Part shown: positions 52,885 through 63,073 of the stretch, piece after piece
How positions within the stretch are numbered: the stretch's first letter is position 1
Layout of the letters: each line of letters starts with the position of its first letter
Assembly: GCA_020002265.1 (NCBI GenBank)
Contig: CP048228.1
Span: 496,001 to 560,000, forward strand
From: Anaplasmataceae bacterium AB001_6
GTDB lineage: Bacteria > Pseudomonadota > Alphaproteobacteria > Rickettsiales > Anaplasmataceae
DNA length: 64,000 nucleotides
Reading direction: 5' to 3'
Notes under the pieces: model-generated
The model's database searches: none
What the model saw: only the letters and a program-made list of their open reading frames with translations
Told to the model about the DNA's origin: nothing
Made by a program: the position numbers and the translations under genes

Positions 52885-54378
52885 ATGATGCGTATCAGAT
52901 ATATTCTTTTAATTTTCTTTATTATTTCACTCGCTTACTACGATTTATCTATTTTATTTTCTGATGAAGGTTTTTTTCAAAGTAAGAAAATAAAACTGGG
53001 TCTAGATATAAAAGGAGGATCGTATATAAGGTTAAAAATTGATCATAAATTTGCTATGAATGAATATTTATATGATCTGCGTGGCAATATAGAAACTGAA
53101 TTAGAAGAAAAAAATATAGATTTTGCATCAGTAAAATACGATGGGTATAATAATGTGATTATTAAACTCAATGACTTAAATTCTAAAAAAAGAATTGATA
53201 AGATATTATCTGATTTAAATAAAGATTTTAAAATAGTTCATGAAAATAGAAACATTATAATAACGCCTAAAGGGAGCTTTTTAGCTTATCACGCTAAAGA
53301 AATTATGGAAAATACAATTGAAAGTATTAGAAGAAGAGTCGATGCAATAGGAACAAATGAAGCGCAAATTAGTCATCAAGGCTTAAATTATATATCAGTG
53401 CAAGTGCCTGGTATTGATAATCCGGATAAATTAAGAGCTATAATAGGGAAGAATGCAAAATTATCTTTTCATTTATTTGCCGATGACGATACAGAAGGAG
53501 ATTCTACAATAATAAAAGATAAATTAGATAATAAATATAAAATAAAGAAAAATCCCGAGATGTCTGGAGATATTTTAAAAAAGACAACAGTTACTTATGA
53601 TAGAATGGGTGAGCCTGTAATTTCGTTTTTTATGAATTCCAAAGCATCCGATAGATTTGCTTATATAACAAAACATAATGTAGGGAAACCACTTGTAATA
53701 GTTCTTGATGATGTTGTTTTGACTGCTCCTGTTATTAAAGAGCCAGTTATTGCAGGAAAAGGTGAAATTAAAGGTTCCTTTACAAATGAAGAAGTATCAG
53801 AGTTAGCCTTATTGTTAAGATCAGGTTCTCTTCCTGCTCCATTAAAAATAGAAGAGGAAAAAATGATTGGAGCTACATTGGGCGATGATATAATAAAATA
53901 TGGTATAGAATCAGCAATTGTTGCGCTGATTGCCGTTGGTTTATGTATGATATTTACATACAGAATATTTGGAATATTTTCTGTTATTGCTCTAACAATA
54001 AATTTGATGATAATGCTATGCATTGTCAGTGTATTGGGTATAACAGTTACTTTACCAGGGATATCTGGTATGATACTAACGATAGGGATGTCAGTAGATA
54101 ATAATATTTTGATATTTGAAAGAATTAAAGAAATAAATATGGAATATAAGGATATGACGTATTCTGTTAGAAGAGGCTTTACGTATGCTAAATCTGCTAT
54201 ATTTGACGCAAATATTACAACAATGATAGCAGCTGTCATGATGTTTATTATTGGTGTTAGCACGGTTAAAGGATTTGCTATAATGCTTTCTTTAGGTATT
54301 TTATCTTCTATGTTTTCATCTCTATTTATTACCTATTCTTTGATATGTATTTGGAATGGTATTAGATCTTATTCTTAA
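52885..54378 (+). CDS. secD: Protein translocase subunit SecD
   Basis: RND-type membrane protein that uses proton motive force to help late export steps. The 497-aa protein has a first helix, LGLDIKGGSYIRLKID (the GLDLxGG motif, near 36-51), a periplasmic P1 domain (to about 300), and five further helices with LTIGMSVDNNILIFERIKE near 391-409. Shorter than E. coli SecD (615 aa) because of a smaller periplasmic domain. secF and yajC are not adjacent. An internal Met directly follows the first, so either may start. Confidence 0.95.
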   Translation: MMRIRYILLIFFIISLAYYDLSILFSDEGFFQSKKIKLGLDIKGGSYIRLKIDHKFAMNEYLYDLRGNIETELEEKNIDFASVKYDGYNNVIIKLNDLNSKKRIDKILSDLNKDFKIVHENRNIIITPKGSFLAYHAKEIMENTIESIRRRVDAIGTNEAQISHQGLNYISVQVPGIDNPDKLRAIIGKNAKLSFHLFADDDTEGDSTIIKDKLDNKYKIKKNPEMSGDILKKTTVTYDRMGEPVISFFMNSKASDRFAYITKHNVGKPLVIVLDDVVLTAPVIKEPVIAGKGEIKGSFTNEEVSELALLLRSGSLPAPLKIEEEKMIGATLGDDIIKYGIESAIVALIAVGLCMIFTYRIFGIFSVIALTINLMIMLCIVSVLGITVTLPGISGMILTIGMSVDNNILIFERIKEINMEYKDMTYSVRRGFTYAKSAIFDANITTMIAAVMMFIIGVSTVKGFAIMLSLGILSSMFSSLFITYSLICIWNGIRSYS

Positions 54379-54428
54379 TTCATATTAAAACCTTAGGTGC
54401 TCTATAATTATTAATTAATAAGTAATAT

Positions 54429-56444
54429 ATGGATCTTCATAAAATAAAATATATGTCTGATGCTATCAGATGTTTATCAATCGATGCTATAGAAAAGTCA
54501 AAATCTGGTCATCCTGGTTTACCATTAGGTATGTCAGACGTGGCAGCTGTGCTATTTTCTGAATTTTTGAAAATTAATCCGGATAATCCTAAATGGATAG
54601 ATAGAGATAGATTTGTTCTTTCGGCAGGGCATGGTTCAATGCTGCTCTATTCTTTATTGCATTTTTTTGGATACGATGATTATAAGATAGATGCTTTAAA
54701 GAATTTTAGACAGCTTGGCTCTAAAGCGGCAGGACATCCAGAAAATATATGCTCTAATGCGATAGAAGTGGCCACAGGTCCTTTAGGACAAGGCTTAGCT
54801 AATGCTGTTGGTATGGCGATATCTGAGAAACTATTATCTAAAAAATTTGGATCTGATATATTCAATCATCATACATTTGTGATGGCAGGAGATGGATGTT
54901 TAATGGAAGGGATATCTCATGAAGCTGCTTCTTTTGCTGGTCACTTAAATCTGAATAAATTAATAGTGTTATTTGATAATAACAATGTTTCCATAGACGG
55001 TTTTGTTTCAATGGTTTCTTCAGAGAACGTGTTAGAAAGGTTTATTTCGTATGGATGGTATGTGGAGGAAATTGATGGTCACGACTATAACGAAATATAT
55101 GAAGCTTTAAATAATGCAAAAAAAAGTGATAAGCCATCCTTTATATCATGTAAAACAATTATTGGAAAGTACTTAGGTAATGATGCTGGAACATCATCAG
55201 CGCATAGTTGGCCAATTGATAATTCATCTTTAGCCAATTTTAAAGATAATATAGAGTGGTATACAGATCCCTTTATTATTCCACCGAAGATCTATTCATA
55301 TTGGAATGAGTCTATTTTAAGATGTAAAAAACAATATGATAAGTGGCAAGCTAATTTAGATGATATGGATAAAATTAGTAAACAAGAGATTGAATCATGC
55401 CTAACAAGAAATATAAGTAATGAAGTTTTTACAAAATTAGAGAATATGAAGAATTCTTTAGATAATTATAAAATGGATTCTACTCGCAAATACTCTAGTA
55501 TTATTATTTCTGAGATTGTTAATCTAATTCCAAATATTTTAGGTGGCTCTGCAGATTTAAGTTCATCAAATTGTACATACGTTAAAGGTATGATTCCAAT
55601 ATGTGATATCAAAAATGAAGATAAAATAAATTATATTCATTATGGTATTCGAGAACATATGATGGCAGCCTGCATGAATGGAATAATTGCTCACGGTGGT
55701 TTTATCCCATACGTTGGTACTTTTTTTGTTTTTAGCGATTATTGCCGACCTGCAATAAGAATGTCAGCTTTAATGAAATTACCTGCAATATATGTTATGA
55801 CGCATGATTCTATAGGTGTTGGAGAAGATGGACCAACACACCAACCTATAGAACATTTAGCATCATTTAGAAATATGCCAAACATAAATGTTTATAGACC
55901 TGCTAATATGCTGGAAACAATAGAAAGTTGGAATATGATTTTAAAAACTACTGATACTCCCTCTTTATTAGTTTTATCTAGACAAAAAATAATTACCCCT
56001 ATACAAAATGAGGTTTATAATAATAGAAATTATGATTTAAGTAGAGGTGCTTACGTAATTTCCGATTCTGAAAAATATCCTCAGATTATATTACTATCTT
56101 CTGGAACAGAATTATCAATAGCGTTAGATGTGCAGCATAAATTATTAAAAAATGGTATATACTCAAGAGTGATATCTGTTTTTTGTATGGATATTTTTGA
56201 TATGCAGTCTGATGACTATAAAAATGACTTGTTGCATTATGATGATAAAGATATGATAAGAATATCTATTGAGGCTGGGATCAGTTCATGTTGGTATAAA
56301 TACATAGGTTTTAGAGGAATGCATTTTGGCTTAGAAGATTTTGGTTTATCAGCGCCTTCTGAGGATTTATTTAATTATTTTGGTTTAAATTCTCAAAAGA
56401 TATATCATAAATGTATTGATATGCTCTCTTCTAAGAATCATTAA
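54429..56444 (+). CDS. tkt: Transketolase
   Basis: Thiamine diphosphate enzyme of the non-oxidative pentose phosphate pathway, 671 aa, full length. The cofactor motif is GDGCLMEGISHEAASFAGHL followed by LIVLFDNNNVSIDG (about 154-195). KSGHPGLPLGMSD and GPLGQGLANAVGMA sit in the N-terminal domain, and the central domain has HYGIREHMMAACMNG, YVGTFFVFSDYCRPAIR and THDSIGVGEDGPTHQPIEHL. It lies between secD and an antiporter gene, spaced by 50 and 29 bases; co-transcription is possible. Confidence 0.97.
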   Translation: MDLHKIKYMSDAIRCLSIDAIEKSKSGHPGLPLGMSDVAAVLFSEFLKINPDNPKWIDRDRFVLSAGHGSMLLYSLLHFFGYDDYKIDALKNFRQLGSKAAGHPENICSNAIEVATGPLGQGLANAVGMAISEKLLSKKFGSDIFNHHTFVMAGDGCLMEGISHEAASFAGHLNLNKLIVLFDNNNVSIDGFVSMVSSENVLERFISYGWYVEEIDGHDYNEIYEALNNAKKSDKPSFISCKTIIGKYLGNDAGTSSAHSWPIDNSSLANFKDNIEWYTDPFIIPPKIYSYWNESILRCKKQYDKWQANLDDMDKISKQEIESCLTRNISNEVFTKLENMKNSLDNYKMDSTRKYSSIIISEIVNLIPNILGGSADLSSSNCTYVKGMIPICDIKNEDKINYIHYGIREHMMAACMNGIIAHGGFIPYVGTFFVFSDYCRPAIRMSALMKLPAIYVMTHDSIGVGEDGPTHQPIEHLASFRNMPNINVYRPANMLETIESWNMILKTTDTPSLLVLSRQKIITPIQNEVYNNRNYDLSRGAYVISDSEKYPQIILLSSGTELSIALDVQHKLLKNGIYSRVISVFCMDIFDMQSDDYKNDLLHYDDKDMIRISIEAGISSCWYKYIGFRGMHFGLEDFGLSAPSEDLFNYFGLNSQKIYHKCIDMLSSKNH

Positions 56445-56473
56445 TTTTATTGATTTAAAAATTTTTTATTTTT

Positions 56474-58003
56474 ATGGAGAAAATTGTAATATTATCTGTT
56501 TTATTGCCTATGATTTCTGGTATGGCAGTTGCTATTATACCTAACAAATTTATTGCTTGGTTATTTTCTATTATATCTATTTTGGGTAATATAACGCTAA
56601 TAGTATTATGTATATATGCTACTTATTATGGAAATAATATAGGGTATAATATAGGCGGCTGGGATCATAACTATGGAATAGAAATCAATATAAATGCCGT
56701 TTCTTCTTTTTTATTATTGGCTATATCTGTTGTAGTATTTAGCATTGTATTTTATTCAAAGAATTATCTCGATAAATTTTTTATTTTAGATAGAAAATTT
56801 AGATATTTTTTATCTTGTATAATGTTCTGTTATACTGGTTTATCTGGTATTTTAATTACGAATGATATCTTTAATCTATATGTATTCTTAGAAGTTTCAG
56901 CGCTTTCTTCATATACTTTATTATCAATTGGAGCTTCTAAAAGTGCATTAAAAAGAGCTTTTTCGTATTTGATAATTGGCACTATAGCATCAACTTTTTA
57001 CTTATTTGGTGTTGGCATTGTTTATGCTGCTAGTGGTTCATTAAACGTTACCGTTATTATTGATTATATTAACAAAGGTGTTTCTGACAACAATTTGATG
57101 ATGTTTGGGATAGTCTTTATGGTTATTTCAATGCTTATGAAAATTGCTGTTTTTCCCTTTAATTTTTGGGTTACAAAAGCTTATTTTGAAGCTAACAACT
57201 TAGTTACAGCATTTCTTTCAGGTTCTTCAACAAAAGTGATGGCTTTCGTATTATTTAAAATTTTTATATTAATAAATTATAGTTTTGGATCTTCCATAGT
57301 TTCTAAATATATATCAACAATTATCATAATAATTGCATTTTTATCTATATTTATTGGAATATCATATGCATTTTTATCTAATCAGTTAAAACATATACTA
57401 GTTTATTCTAGTATAGCGCAAACAGGATACATATTATTAGCGATAACTTCCACGATTACAATTAACAGCAACGAAAATATGTTGTATTCCATGCTAGCAG
57501 TAGTCTTTATGATAGCAAGTGATTCTATGATAAAGACTTCCATATTTGTATGTGAAGATATAATATCGAACATTATTCATGACATACACCTAACAAATAT
57601 ACAACAATATAATCATCGTATACCTGGATTATTAAAATCATTTATATATCTTAACATAATGTCTTTAATAGGTTTGCCAGCAACTTTAGGATTTTGTGGA
57701 AAAATATATCTAATAACATCATTTGTATCTGATAAGATAATGTTGATATTGATATCTTTATGTTTGGCATTTTCTCTTATATATTGTATGAAAATTGTAT
57801 ATTGCTTTTACATTAAGAGTAATGTATTACATTTACAAAATGATAATAGTCTCAAAAATGCTAAAACAGATGCTTTGAATATAATATCAATAATATCTAT
57901 AGCAGTTCCTTTAATTGTAACTTTATCTTTGGGAACTTTTTTATCCTTTGAATCTGTTACTGCGATATCTAACGCGGTAGTAAATTTATATACAGATCTA
58001 TAA
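56474..58003 (+). CDS. MrpD-like antiporter subunit (NuoN/MrpD family)
   Basis: A 509-aa protein with about 14 membrane segments, related to complex I antiporter-like subunits. IGGWDHNYGIEININAVSSF matches the GGWxxPxGIxLxxD segment of MrpD subunits of multisubunit Na+/H+ antiporters. Charged helix residues appear in FLEVSALSSYTLLSIGASK (Glu) and VFPFNFWVTKAYFEA (Lys). QLKHILVYSSIAQTGYI is the conserved second Lys helix. The usual neighbours mrpA, B, C, E, F and G are not here, so it may work with subunits encoded elsewhere. Confidence 0.85.
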   Translation: MEKIVILSVLLPMISGMAVAIIPNKFIAWLFSIISILGNITLIVLCIYATYYGNNIGYNIGGWDHNYGIEININAVSSFLLLAISVVVFSIVFYSKNYLDKFFILDRKFRYFLSCIMFCYTGLSGILITNDIFNLYVFLEVSALSSYTLLSIGASKSALKRAFSYLIIGTIASTFYLFGVGIVYAASGSLNVTVIIDYINKGVSDNNLMMFGIVFMVISMLMKIAVFPFNFWVTKAYFEANNLVTAFLSGSSTKVMAFVLFKIFILINYSFGSSIVSKYISTIIIIIAFLSIFIGISYAFLSNQLKHILVYSSIAQTGYILLAITSTITINSNENMLYSMLAVVFMIASDSMIKTSIFVCEDIISNIIHDIHLTNIQQYNHRIPGLLKSFIYLNIMSLIGLPATLGFCGKIYLITSFVSDKIMLILISLCLAFSLIYCMKIVYCFYIKSNVLHLQNDNSLKNAKTDALNIISIISIAVPLIVTLSLGTFLSFESVTAISNAVVNLYTDL

Positions 58004-58017
58004 TGAATACTAGATAT

Positions 58018-58911
58018 TTACTCAATTAAATCCATAGATTGAACACTCATAGAAATAATGCTTAATAGTAAATTAAAGACATTTTTACCATCTTTATAAG
58101 AATTGGGATCGTTGATAATACCGCTTTGCTTATCCACTTTTATTTGATAGATGTGCATTATCCACTCTATTGCAGACCTACCATTAATGACATATTCGTA
58201 GGCTTTCTTAGGGATATTACTTATTGTAATATTTTCATTATAAATTATAGTAGTTTTATCCTTATTATCGGCAAATTTCATTTTTTTCACATCATAAAAT
58301 TTTAGGTTAGAATCATCCTTACCGGCTATATCAATTTGCACTTCATCGAGCGGTTTTACATTTTCATAGTTTAGATGTAAATCTGCTAATTTTTTTCCCA
58401 TGATATGAAATTTATTGAAATCTTCTAGCATGGGTATACGCGGCAGCGACCTAAATAAAAAACCAGAGAAATCATCCTGATAATCTTTTGAGTACAAAAC
58501 ACCATATATATAATAGAAAATATCCTCCTTGGTGATTGCATCGTTATACTTTTGTTTAAACTTAGAAAGCGTTGCATCTGTTATGTTGTCATGCCTGGTG
58601 TAGCCGTTAATGCTATTTACATTAAATAAATTATTTGTTTGCTTAGCATAGCTATATAAAGCAAACCATTGGCTATTTTCTATTAAATTCTTATCTGGGG
58701 TAATATTAACCATTAAAGGGTTAAGCCCCAGGCCACGTCTGCCAATAACGCCAATAAAAATATTTGGCAATTGTGCAATTGGCATAAGGGCTGGCATTTG
58801 GAAAACACTATGGTTTAAATCCCTGCCGTAATAAAGATATTGCTTACAAAACGGACGATATAAACTTTCTCGTATGCCATACGTAGCACACTCCTCTCCT
58901 ATATTTTTCAT
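58018..58911 (-). CDS. Type ISP restriction-modification enzyme, C-terminal part (separate ORF)
   Basis: A 297-aa ORF that corresponds to the C-terminal target-recognition region of single-chain type ISP enzymes: ESLYRPFCKQYLYYGR and VFQMPALMP near its start, IGVIGRRGLG, YIYGVLYSKDYQDDFSG, LPRIPMLED, and GRSAIEWIMHIYQ with DPNSYKDG near the end. It begins with ATG preceded by AAAGGA at 5-nt spacing, so it could be translated on its own. A TAA stop lies 15 bases before that ATG in the same frame. Restoring a fusion with the upstream ORF needs at least two changes, a stop removal and a frameshift. Confidence 0.85.
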   Translation of the reverse strand: MKNIGEECATYGIRESLYRPFCKQYLYYGRDLNHSVFQMPALMPIAQLPNIFIGVIGRRGLGLNPLMVNITPDKNLIENSQWFALYSYAKQTNNLFNVNSINGYTRHDNITDATLSKFKQKYNDAITKEDIFYYIYGVLYSKDYQDDFSGFLFRSLPRIPMLEDFNKFHIMGKKLADLHLNYENVKPLDEVQIDIAGKDDSNLKFYDVKKMKFADNKDKTTIIYNENITISNIPKKAYEYVINGRSAIEWIMHIYQIKVDKQSGIINDPNSYKDGKNVFNLLLSIISMSVQSMDLIE

Positions 58912-58934
58912 GCTATCCTTTCCCCCTTAGTATA

Positions 58935-61900
58935 CTATATATCCCTAAAATCCCTAAATGATAGGGTTTCTAATTTTTTTAATTTATTTTTTAACCCGAC
59001 CGACCAACTAATTTTTGTACTATCGTTTGAAACAAAGTCATCAAGTTTTTTTTGGTCAGCCATAATTTCTTTCATATTACTTGCTTGCTCTAATCTTTTA
59101 ACCTCGCTGTTATAAAATTCTATGGTGCGCTTTACATTTTTTTCCAATTCTTCTCTGCTAAAGTTATATACCCATGCATCCCTACCAGTAGAAACACCCA
59201 TGGTGTAATTAGCAAAAATGCTATCGGTTTGCTGGTTTTTTTTATCACCCATCACCTGATAGCTTTCATATTCGAGGTTATCGCGTTGTTCCAGCCAATC
59301 AGCGTATTTATTAGGAGTTATTTCCTTCATAGGTAGATTTAAAAAACTACCGTATTCTTTGATAATCTCTAATTTTTCTTTTCTAGATTTATAATCTCCG
59401 ATATCATAATAATAGATCTTAGCATCTTCTTTTGGATGTTGATTCGTCTTTTTTTGCATAACAAAAAGCCATATACATATTGGTGTACGGCTAGCTTTAC
59501 CAAATATTTGTCCACCTTCTTTTCGTGATACCTCTCCAGAAGTTCTCTGATTACCACGTAAATCAAATAGGTAAATTTTATCATATTCTTTTACTAAGCT
59601 TTTGCGTATACCGCTATCTACCTTAGTAGTCATAAAAGAGCCATTTGTCACAAAAGAGACAATTCCATGCCCTGCTGCTTCTAACCTATCGGTTGCAAAT
59701 CTAATAGCTTGTTTATAGCTATCGTAAAGTTTGCTTGAGTTCTGTGCCCCTGAAAGCTTGGCATAAGTATCTTGTATTTTTTTATTTAGCTTTGGATACT
59801 CAATATTTTTATTATTATCATTCTCAGATTTTTGCCCAGCAGAATACGGTGGATTACCAATTATTACTGTTATTGGGAGATCTTTTAATTTATCTATACG
59901 GTCAGTGTTTTCTTTAATATCTATTTTGGAAAATAACCCCTTAGTTTGATGTATATCTTCAAAGATATTAAAGGTATCCGTTAAGCAAATACCTTGGAAT
60001 GGTTTATATTCATCATTTATAAAATGATAAACCATCTCTATATTTACAGTTGCAATATAGTAGGCCAATAACACTATTTCATTAGCATGAATTTCATTTT
60101 GAAATTTATATTCCAATTTTGCTTTTTCTATTAATCCAGATTGCAATAGCCTAGTTATAAAAGTTCCTGTACCTGTAAAAGGATCTAATATATGAACATT
60201 CTTATCACTTAAATTTCTATCAAACTCTTTCTCTAAAACATCATTGCTAGACTGTATAATGAAATCTACAATTTCAATTGGAGTATAAACTATTCCTAAT
60301 CTTTCAGCCATTTTGGGAAAAGCATGTTTAAAAAATTTATCATATAAATCGATAATAATTTTTTGCTTTCCTTCGGCATTGTCTATACCAGAAGCTCTTT
60401 TTCTGACACTATCATAAAATTTTTCTAGACTTTGTGTTTCATAGTCTAATTTTTCTGAAAAAGTATTTAATACATTTTGTATTCCGTGTGATACAGGGTT
60501 ACTTTCTATAAAGCCATTATATTCTTTTGTTTGCACAAATAGTGCATTGAATATAGGTTGAGTAATCACATGTTGTGCTAACATCTCAATAGCTTCGTCT
60601 TCTTCTATAGAATTATTAATGTTTTTCTGCAAGACATTTAAAAATTCCTTAAATGTTTGTTTTGCAATACCATCTTGTTTTACTATTCCATTGATTATTT
60701 CTATATGTCTATTAGCTATGATAGAAATATCTTTTGCCCAATTTTCCCAGTATTTCCTATCACCACATTTTTCTGCTATTTTAGCAAAGAGTGAATCCTC
60801 TAATCCTTCCGAAAAATCTAATATTGCTTGATGAATTTTATCATTATGTAATTCTTCTTTTACTATAGAACCTATATTTGCCATGATTATTTTTGATGGT
60901 TTATTTTTATTTAATTCCATTTTATTTATTTCTGCATCTAGCCTATCATCATGACTCCTTAATGCATTTACTACTTCCCATATGTGAGAATAATTAAAAT
61001 CATTTTGCAATATAAAATTTTCATCTGAACCTGGGGGAATAGCGATAGGCAATATTATGTATCCCATTTCTTTCTCAGGAGATTTACGCATTACACGACC
61101 AACAGATTGCACTATATCTATTATTGATCTACGTGGTCTTAAATACATTATGGCATCTAATGCAGGTATATCTATTCCTTCACTAAGGCACTGTGCATTT
61201 GAGAGAATCCTACATTGATTTTCAGAGATATTTTCCTGTAACCATGCAAGTTCCATATTACGTTCTAAAGAATTTTGGGTTCCATCAACGTGATGTACTT
61301 CACAGTTCAGTTGATTATCATCTTGATTATTATTAATACAATGTAAATTTACTACTGTTTGAAAGCACTCAGCTATAATTCGTGAACTTGCAATATCTCC
61401 CGAAAAGGCAATTGCGCGTTGCATAGGTTTATCATTACCAAGTAATGAAATAGTAGATTTATTAGCTATTTTTTTTGATAGTGCATTAAAACAACCAATT
61501 ATTTTAGATCTATCTGCTAGTTTTATTGGTTTATCTTCTTTATGAATTTGACCTTGATGCATTTGGTAGTTTACGTACTCTTCACTTACTGTGAGAATTA
61601 TTATTTGGTAATCAACTAAAAGACCAAGTTCAATTGCTTCACCAAATCTTAATTCATAAAAAGTTTTTCCATATGTTTCTTTATCGTCCATGCAAAAGAA
61701 ATCTATGTCTAAATCTTTTGCCTTTCTTTTGCCTCTTTCGTCTTTATAAACACGCGGAGTGGCTGTCATGTATAGGCGTTTTTGCGCATTAATATTCTTA
61801 TTTTTATGCACTTTTAAAAAACAAGAAAGTTGATCATTTTGCTCAATACCAGTGGTCCGATGAGCTTCATCACATATAATTAATGAAAAGTCAGGAAGTC

Positions 61901-62840
61901 CTTTTTTTTGAGCTTCAATTACCACATCAATAGATTGATAGGTAGCTAAAATTGCTATTATATCGGAACTTTCATTTTCGAGAGAATATTTTATATTATT
62001 ATATAATCTTGTATGATCGGTAGTAACAGGTATTCTTATATCACTAGGTGAGATATCTTCATCAATTTTAGTAACTTTTTTATCAGAACAAACAGCACAG
62101 AAATCAAAAGATCTATCTTTTTCTTCTATCCATTCTTTTAGTGTCTGAGATAATAAGGATAGCGAAGGTACCATAAATAGTACAATAGATTTTTTCTGCA
62201 TTATTTTTTCAGTTATTTTTAAGGCAGTAAAAGTTTTGCCTGTTCCACAAGCCATGATAAGTTTACCCCTATCACTAGTCCTAAAACCTGTAATAACATT
62301 ATTTAATGCTTTTCTTTGGTGTGCTCTTAGTATTTTTTTACAAGTATCTTTTTTCTTTAATACAATAGGGTTTTTTTTATAATCGAATATACTCCAATCT
62401 ATAGATTCATCTTGATAAATTGCATCTATTCCTATCCTTGTTAAAGGAATTATTTGGTTTTGAATGATATTTTCTGAATTTTTATTCCACTTATTCGTAG
62501 TGGAAATAAACAAACGTTCTGAAAAATAATCTTTCCCTGAAGCAGCTAAAAAGGTATCTACATCATGTTTGTTAATTTGATGATTTTTATCGTAAAATTT
62601 ACACTGAATTGCACAATAAGTATTTGAATTTTTTAATTTTGCTACTAGATCTATTCCAATATCATTCGTTTCTTTTAATGGAAAATCCTTCCATTCCCAA
62701 ACTTTTTCGTATCTATCTTTATAAAAATAACTTAATTCTAAATAATTTTTCACTATCTTCTCAAAGATAGTTCCAACATCTCTAGGGCATAAGTTAAGAT
62801 GTTTATAGTTTTCTAGCAATTCTTTTAAATTATTCCCCAT
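58935..62840 (-). CDS. Type ISP restriction-modification enzyme, nuclease-helicase-methylase part
   Basis: A 1301-aa protein in the layout of LlaBIII-like enzymes. An N-terminal Mrr-like nuclease has NDIGIDLVAKL and AIQCKFYDK (D...QxK). An SF2 translocase follows with MACGTGKTFTALKI (Walker A, near 196), ICDEAHRTTG and QSVGRVMRKS. The N6-adenine methylase has ILDPFTGTGTFITRLL (motif I, near 890) and VIIGNPPYSAGQ (motif IV). It ends just inside the target-recognition domain (SWSVGLKNKLKK), then LETLSFRDFRDI and a stop. The full-length family is about 1580-1600 aa, which equals this ORF plus the next. G+C of sampled lines varies from 23% to 43%. Confidence 0.92.
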   Translation of the reverse strand: MGNNLKELLENYKHLNLCPRDVGTIFEKIVKNYLELSYFYKDRYEKVWEWKDFPLKETNDIGIDLVAKLKNSNTYCAIQCKFYDKNHQINKHDVDTFLAASGKDYFSERLFISTTNKWNKNSENIIQNQIIPLTRIGIDAIYQDESIDWSIFDYKKNPIVLKKKDTCKKILRAHQRKALNNVITGFRTSDRGKLIMACGTGKTFTALKITEKIMQKKSIVLFMVPSLSLLSQTLKEWIEEKDRSFDFCAVCSDKKVTKIDEDISPSDIRIPVTTDHTRLYNNIKYSLENESSDIIAILATYQSIDVVIEAQKKGLPDFSLIICDEAHRTTGIEQNDQLSCFLKVHKNKNINAQKRLYMTATPRVYKDERGKRKAKDLDIDFFCMDDKETYGKTFYELRFGEAIELGLLVDYQIIILTVSEEYVNYQMHQGQIHKEDKPIKLADRSKIIGCFNALSKKIANKSTISLLGNDKPMQRAIAFSGDIASSRIIAECFQTVVNLHCINNNQDDNQLNCEVHHVDGTQNSLERNMELAWLQENISENQCRILSNAQCLSEGIDIPALDAIMYLRPRRSIIDIVQSVGRVMRKSPEKEMGYIILPIAIPPGSDENFILQNDFNYSHIWEVVNALRSHDDRLDAEINKMELNKNKPSKIIMANIGSIVKEELHNDKIHQAILDFSEGLEDSLFAKIAEKCGDRKYWENWAKDISIIANRHIEIINGIVKQDGIAKQTFKEFLNVLQKNINNSIEEDEAIEMLAQHVITQPIFNALFVQTKEYNGFIESNPVSHGIQNVLNTFSEKLDYETQSLEKFYDSVRKRASGIDNAEGKQKIIIDLYDKFFKHAFPKMAERLGIVYTPIEIVDFIIQSSNDVLEKEFDRNLSDKNVHILDPFTGTGTFITRLLQSGLIEKAKLEYKFQNEIHANEIVLLAYYIATVNIEMVYHFINDEYKPFQGICLTDTFNIFEDIHQTKGLFSKIDIKENTDRIDKLKDLPITVIIGNPPYSAGQKSENDNNKNIEYPKLNKKIQDTYAKLSGAQNSSKLYDSYKQAIRFATDRLEAAGHGIVSFVTNGSFMTTKVDSGIRKSLVKEYDKIYLFDLRGNQRTSGEVSRKEGGQIFGKASRTPICIWLFVMQKKTNQHPKEDAKIYYYDIGDYKSRKEKLEIIKEYGSFLNLPMKEITPNKYADWLEQRDNLEYESYQVMGDKKNQQTDSIFANYTMGVSTGRDAWVYNFSREELEKNVKRTIEFYNSEVKRLEQASNMKEIMADQKKLDDFVSNDSTKISWSVGLKNKLKKLETLSFRDFRDI
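58941..58958 (-). repeat. Tandem 9-bp repeat at the break between the two type ISP ORFs
   Basis: ATCCCTAAA occurs twice in tandem (58941-58949 and 58950-58958) on the + strand. On the coding strand it encodes the duplicated FRD of FRDFRDI just before the stop codon of the upstream ORF. Confidence 0.8.
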
Positions 62841-63073
62841 ACCCTACCCTATATTACAAGATATATGTAAGAATAATAATAAAATAAAATAATTAATTTT
62901 TTAAAAAAATAAAAATTACTATACTATATGCACAACATATCTATATCGTTGTGATACAATTTTAAATCTCCAATTATATTCCAATACCTTGGTTAAGATG
63001 CTGGCGATTTTTCTATAATTTTTTGATTTTCATAGAAAATATGTACCATGAACATCTATCAGAAGTTGCTTAA

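Noticed and set aside
53661-54263. 200-codon open frame antisense to secD
   Set aside because: It is the reverse complement shadow of a strongly conserved gene; its Ile/Ser-rich translation has no recognisable domain.
58912-58934. Programmed frameshift joining the two type ISP ORFs
   Set aside because: Both the upstream stop and a second stop in the downstream frame lie between them, so a single slip at the GGGGG run cannot fuse the products.
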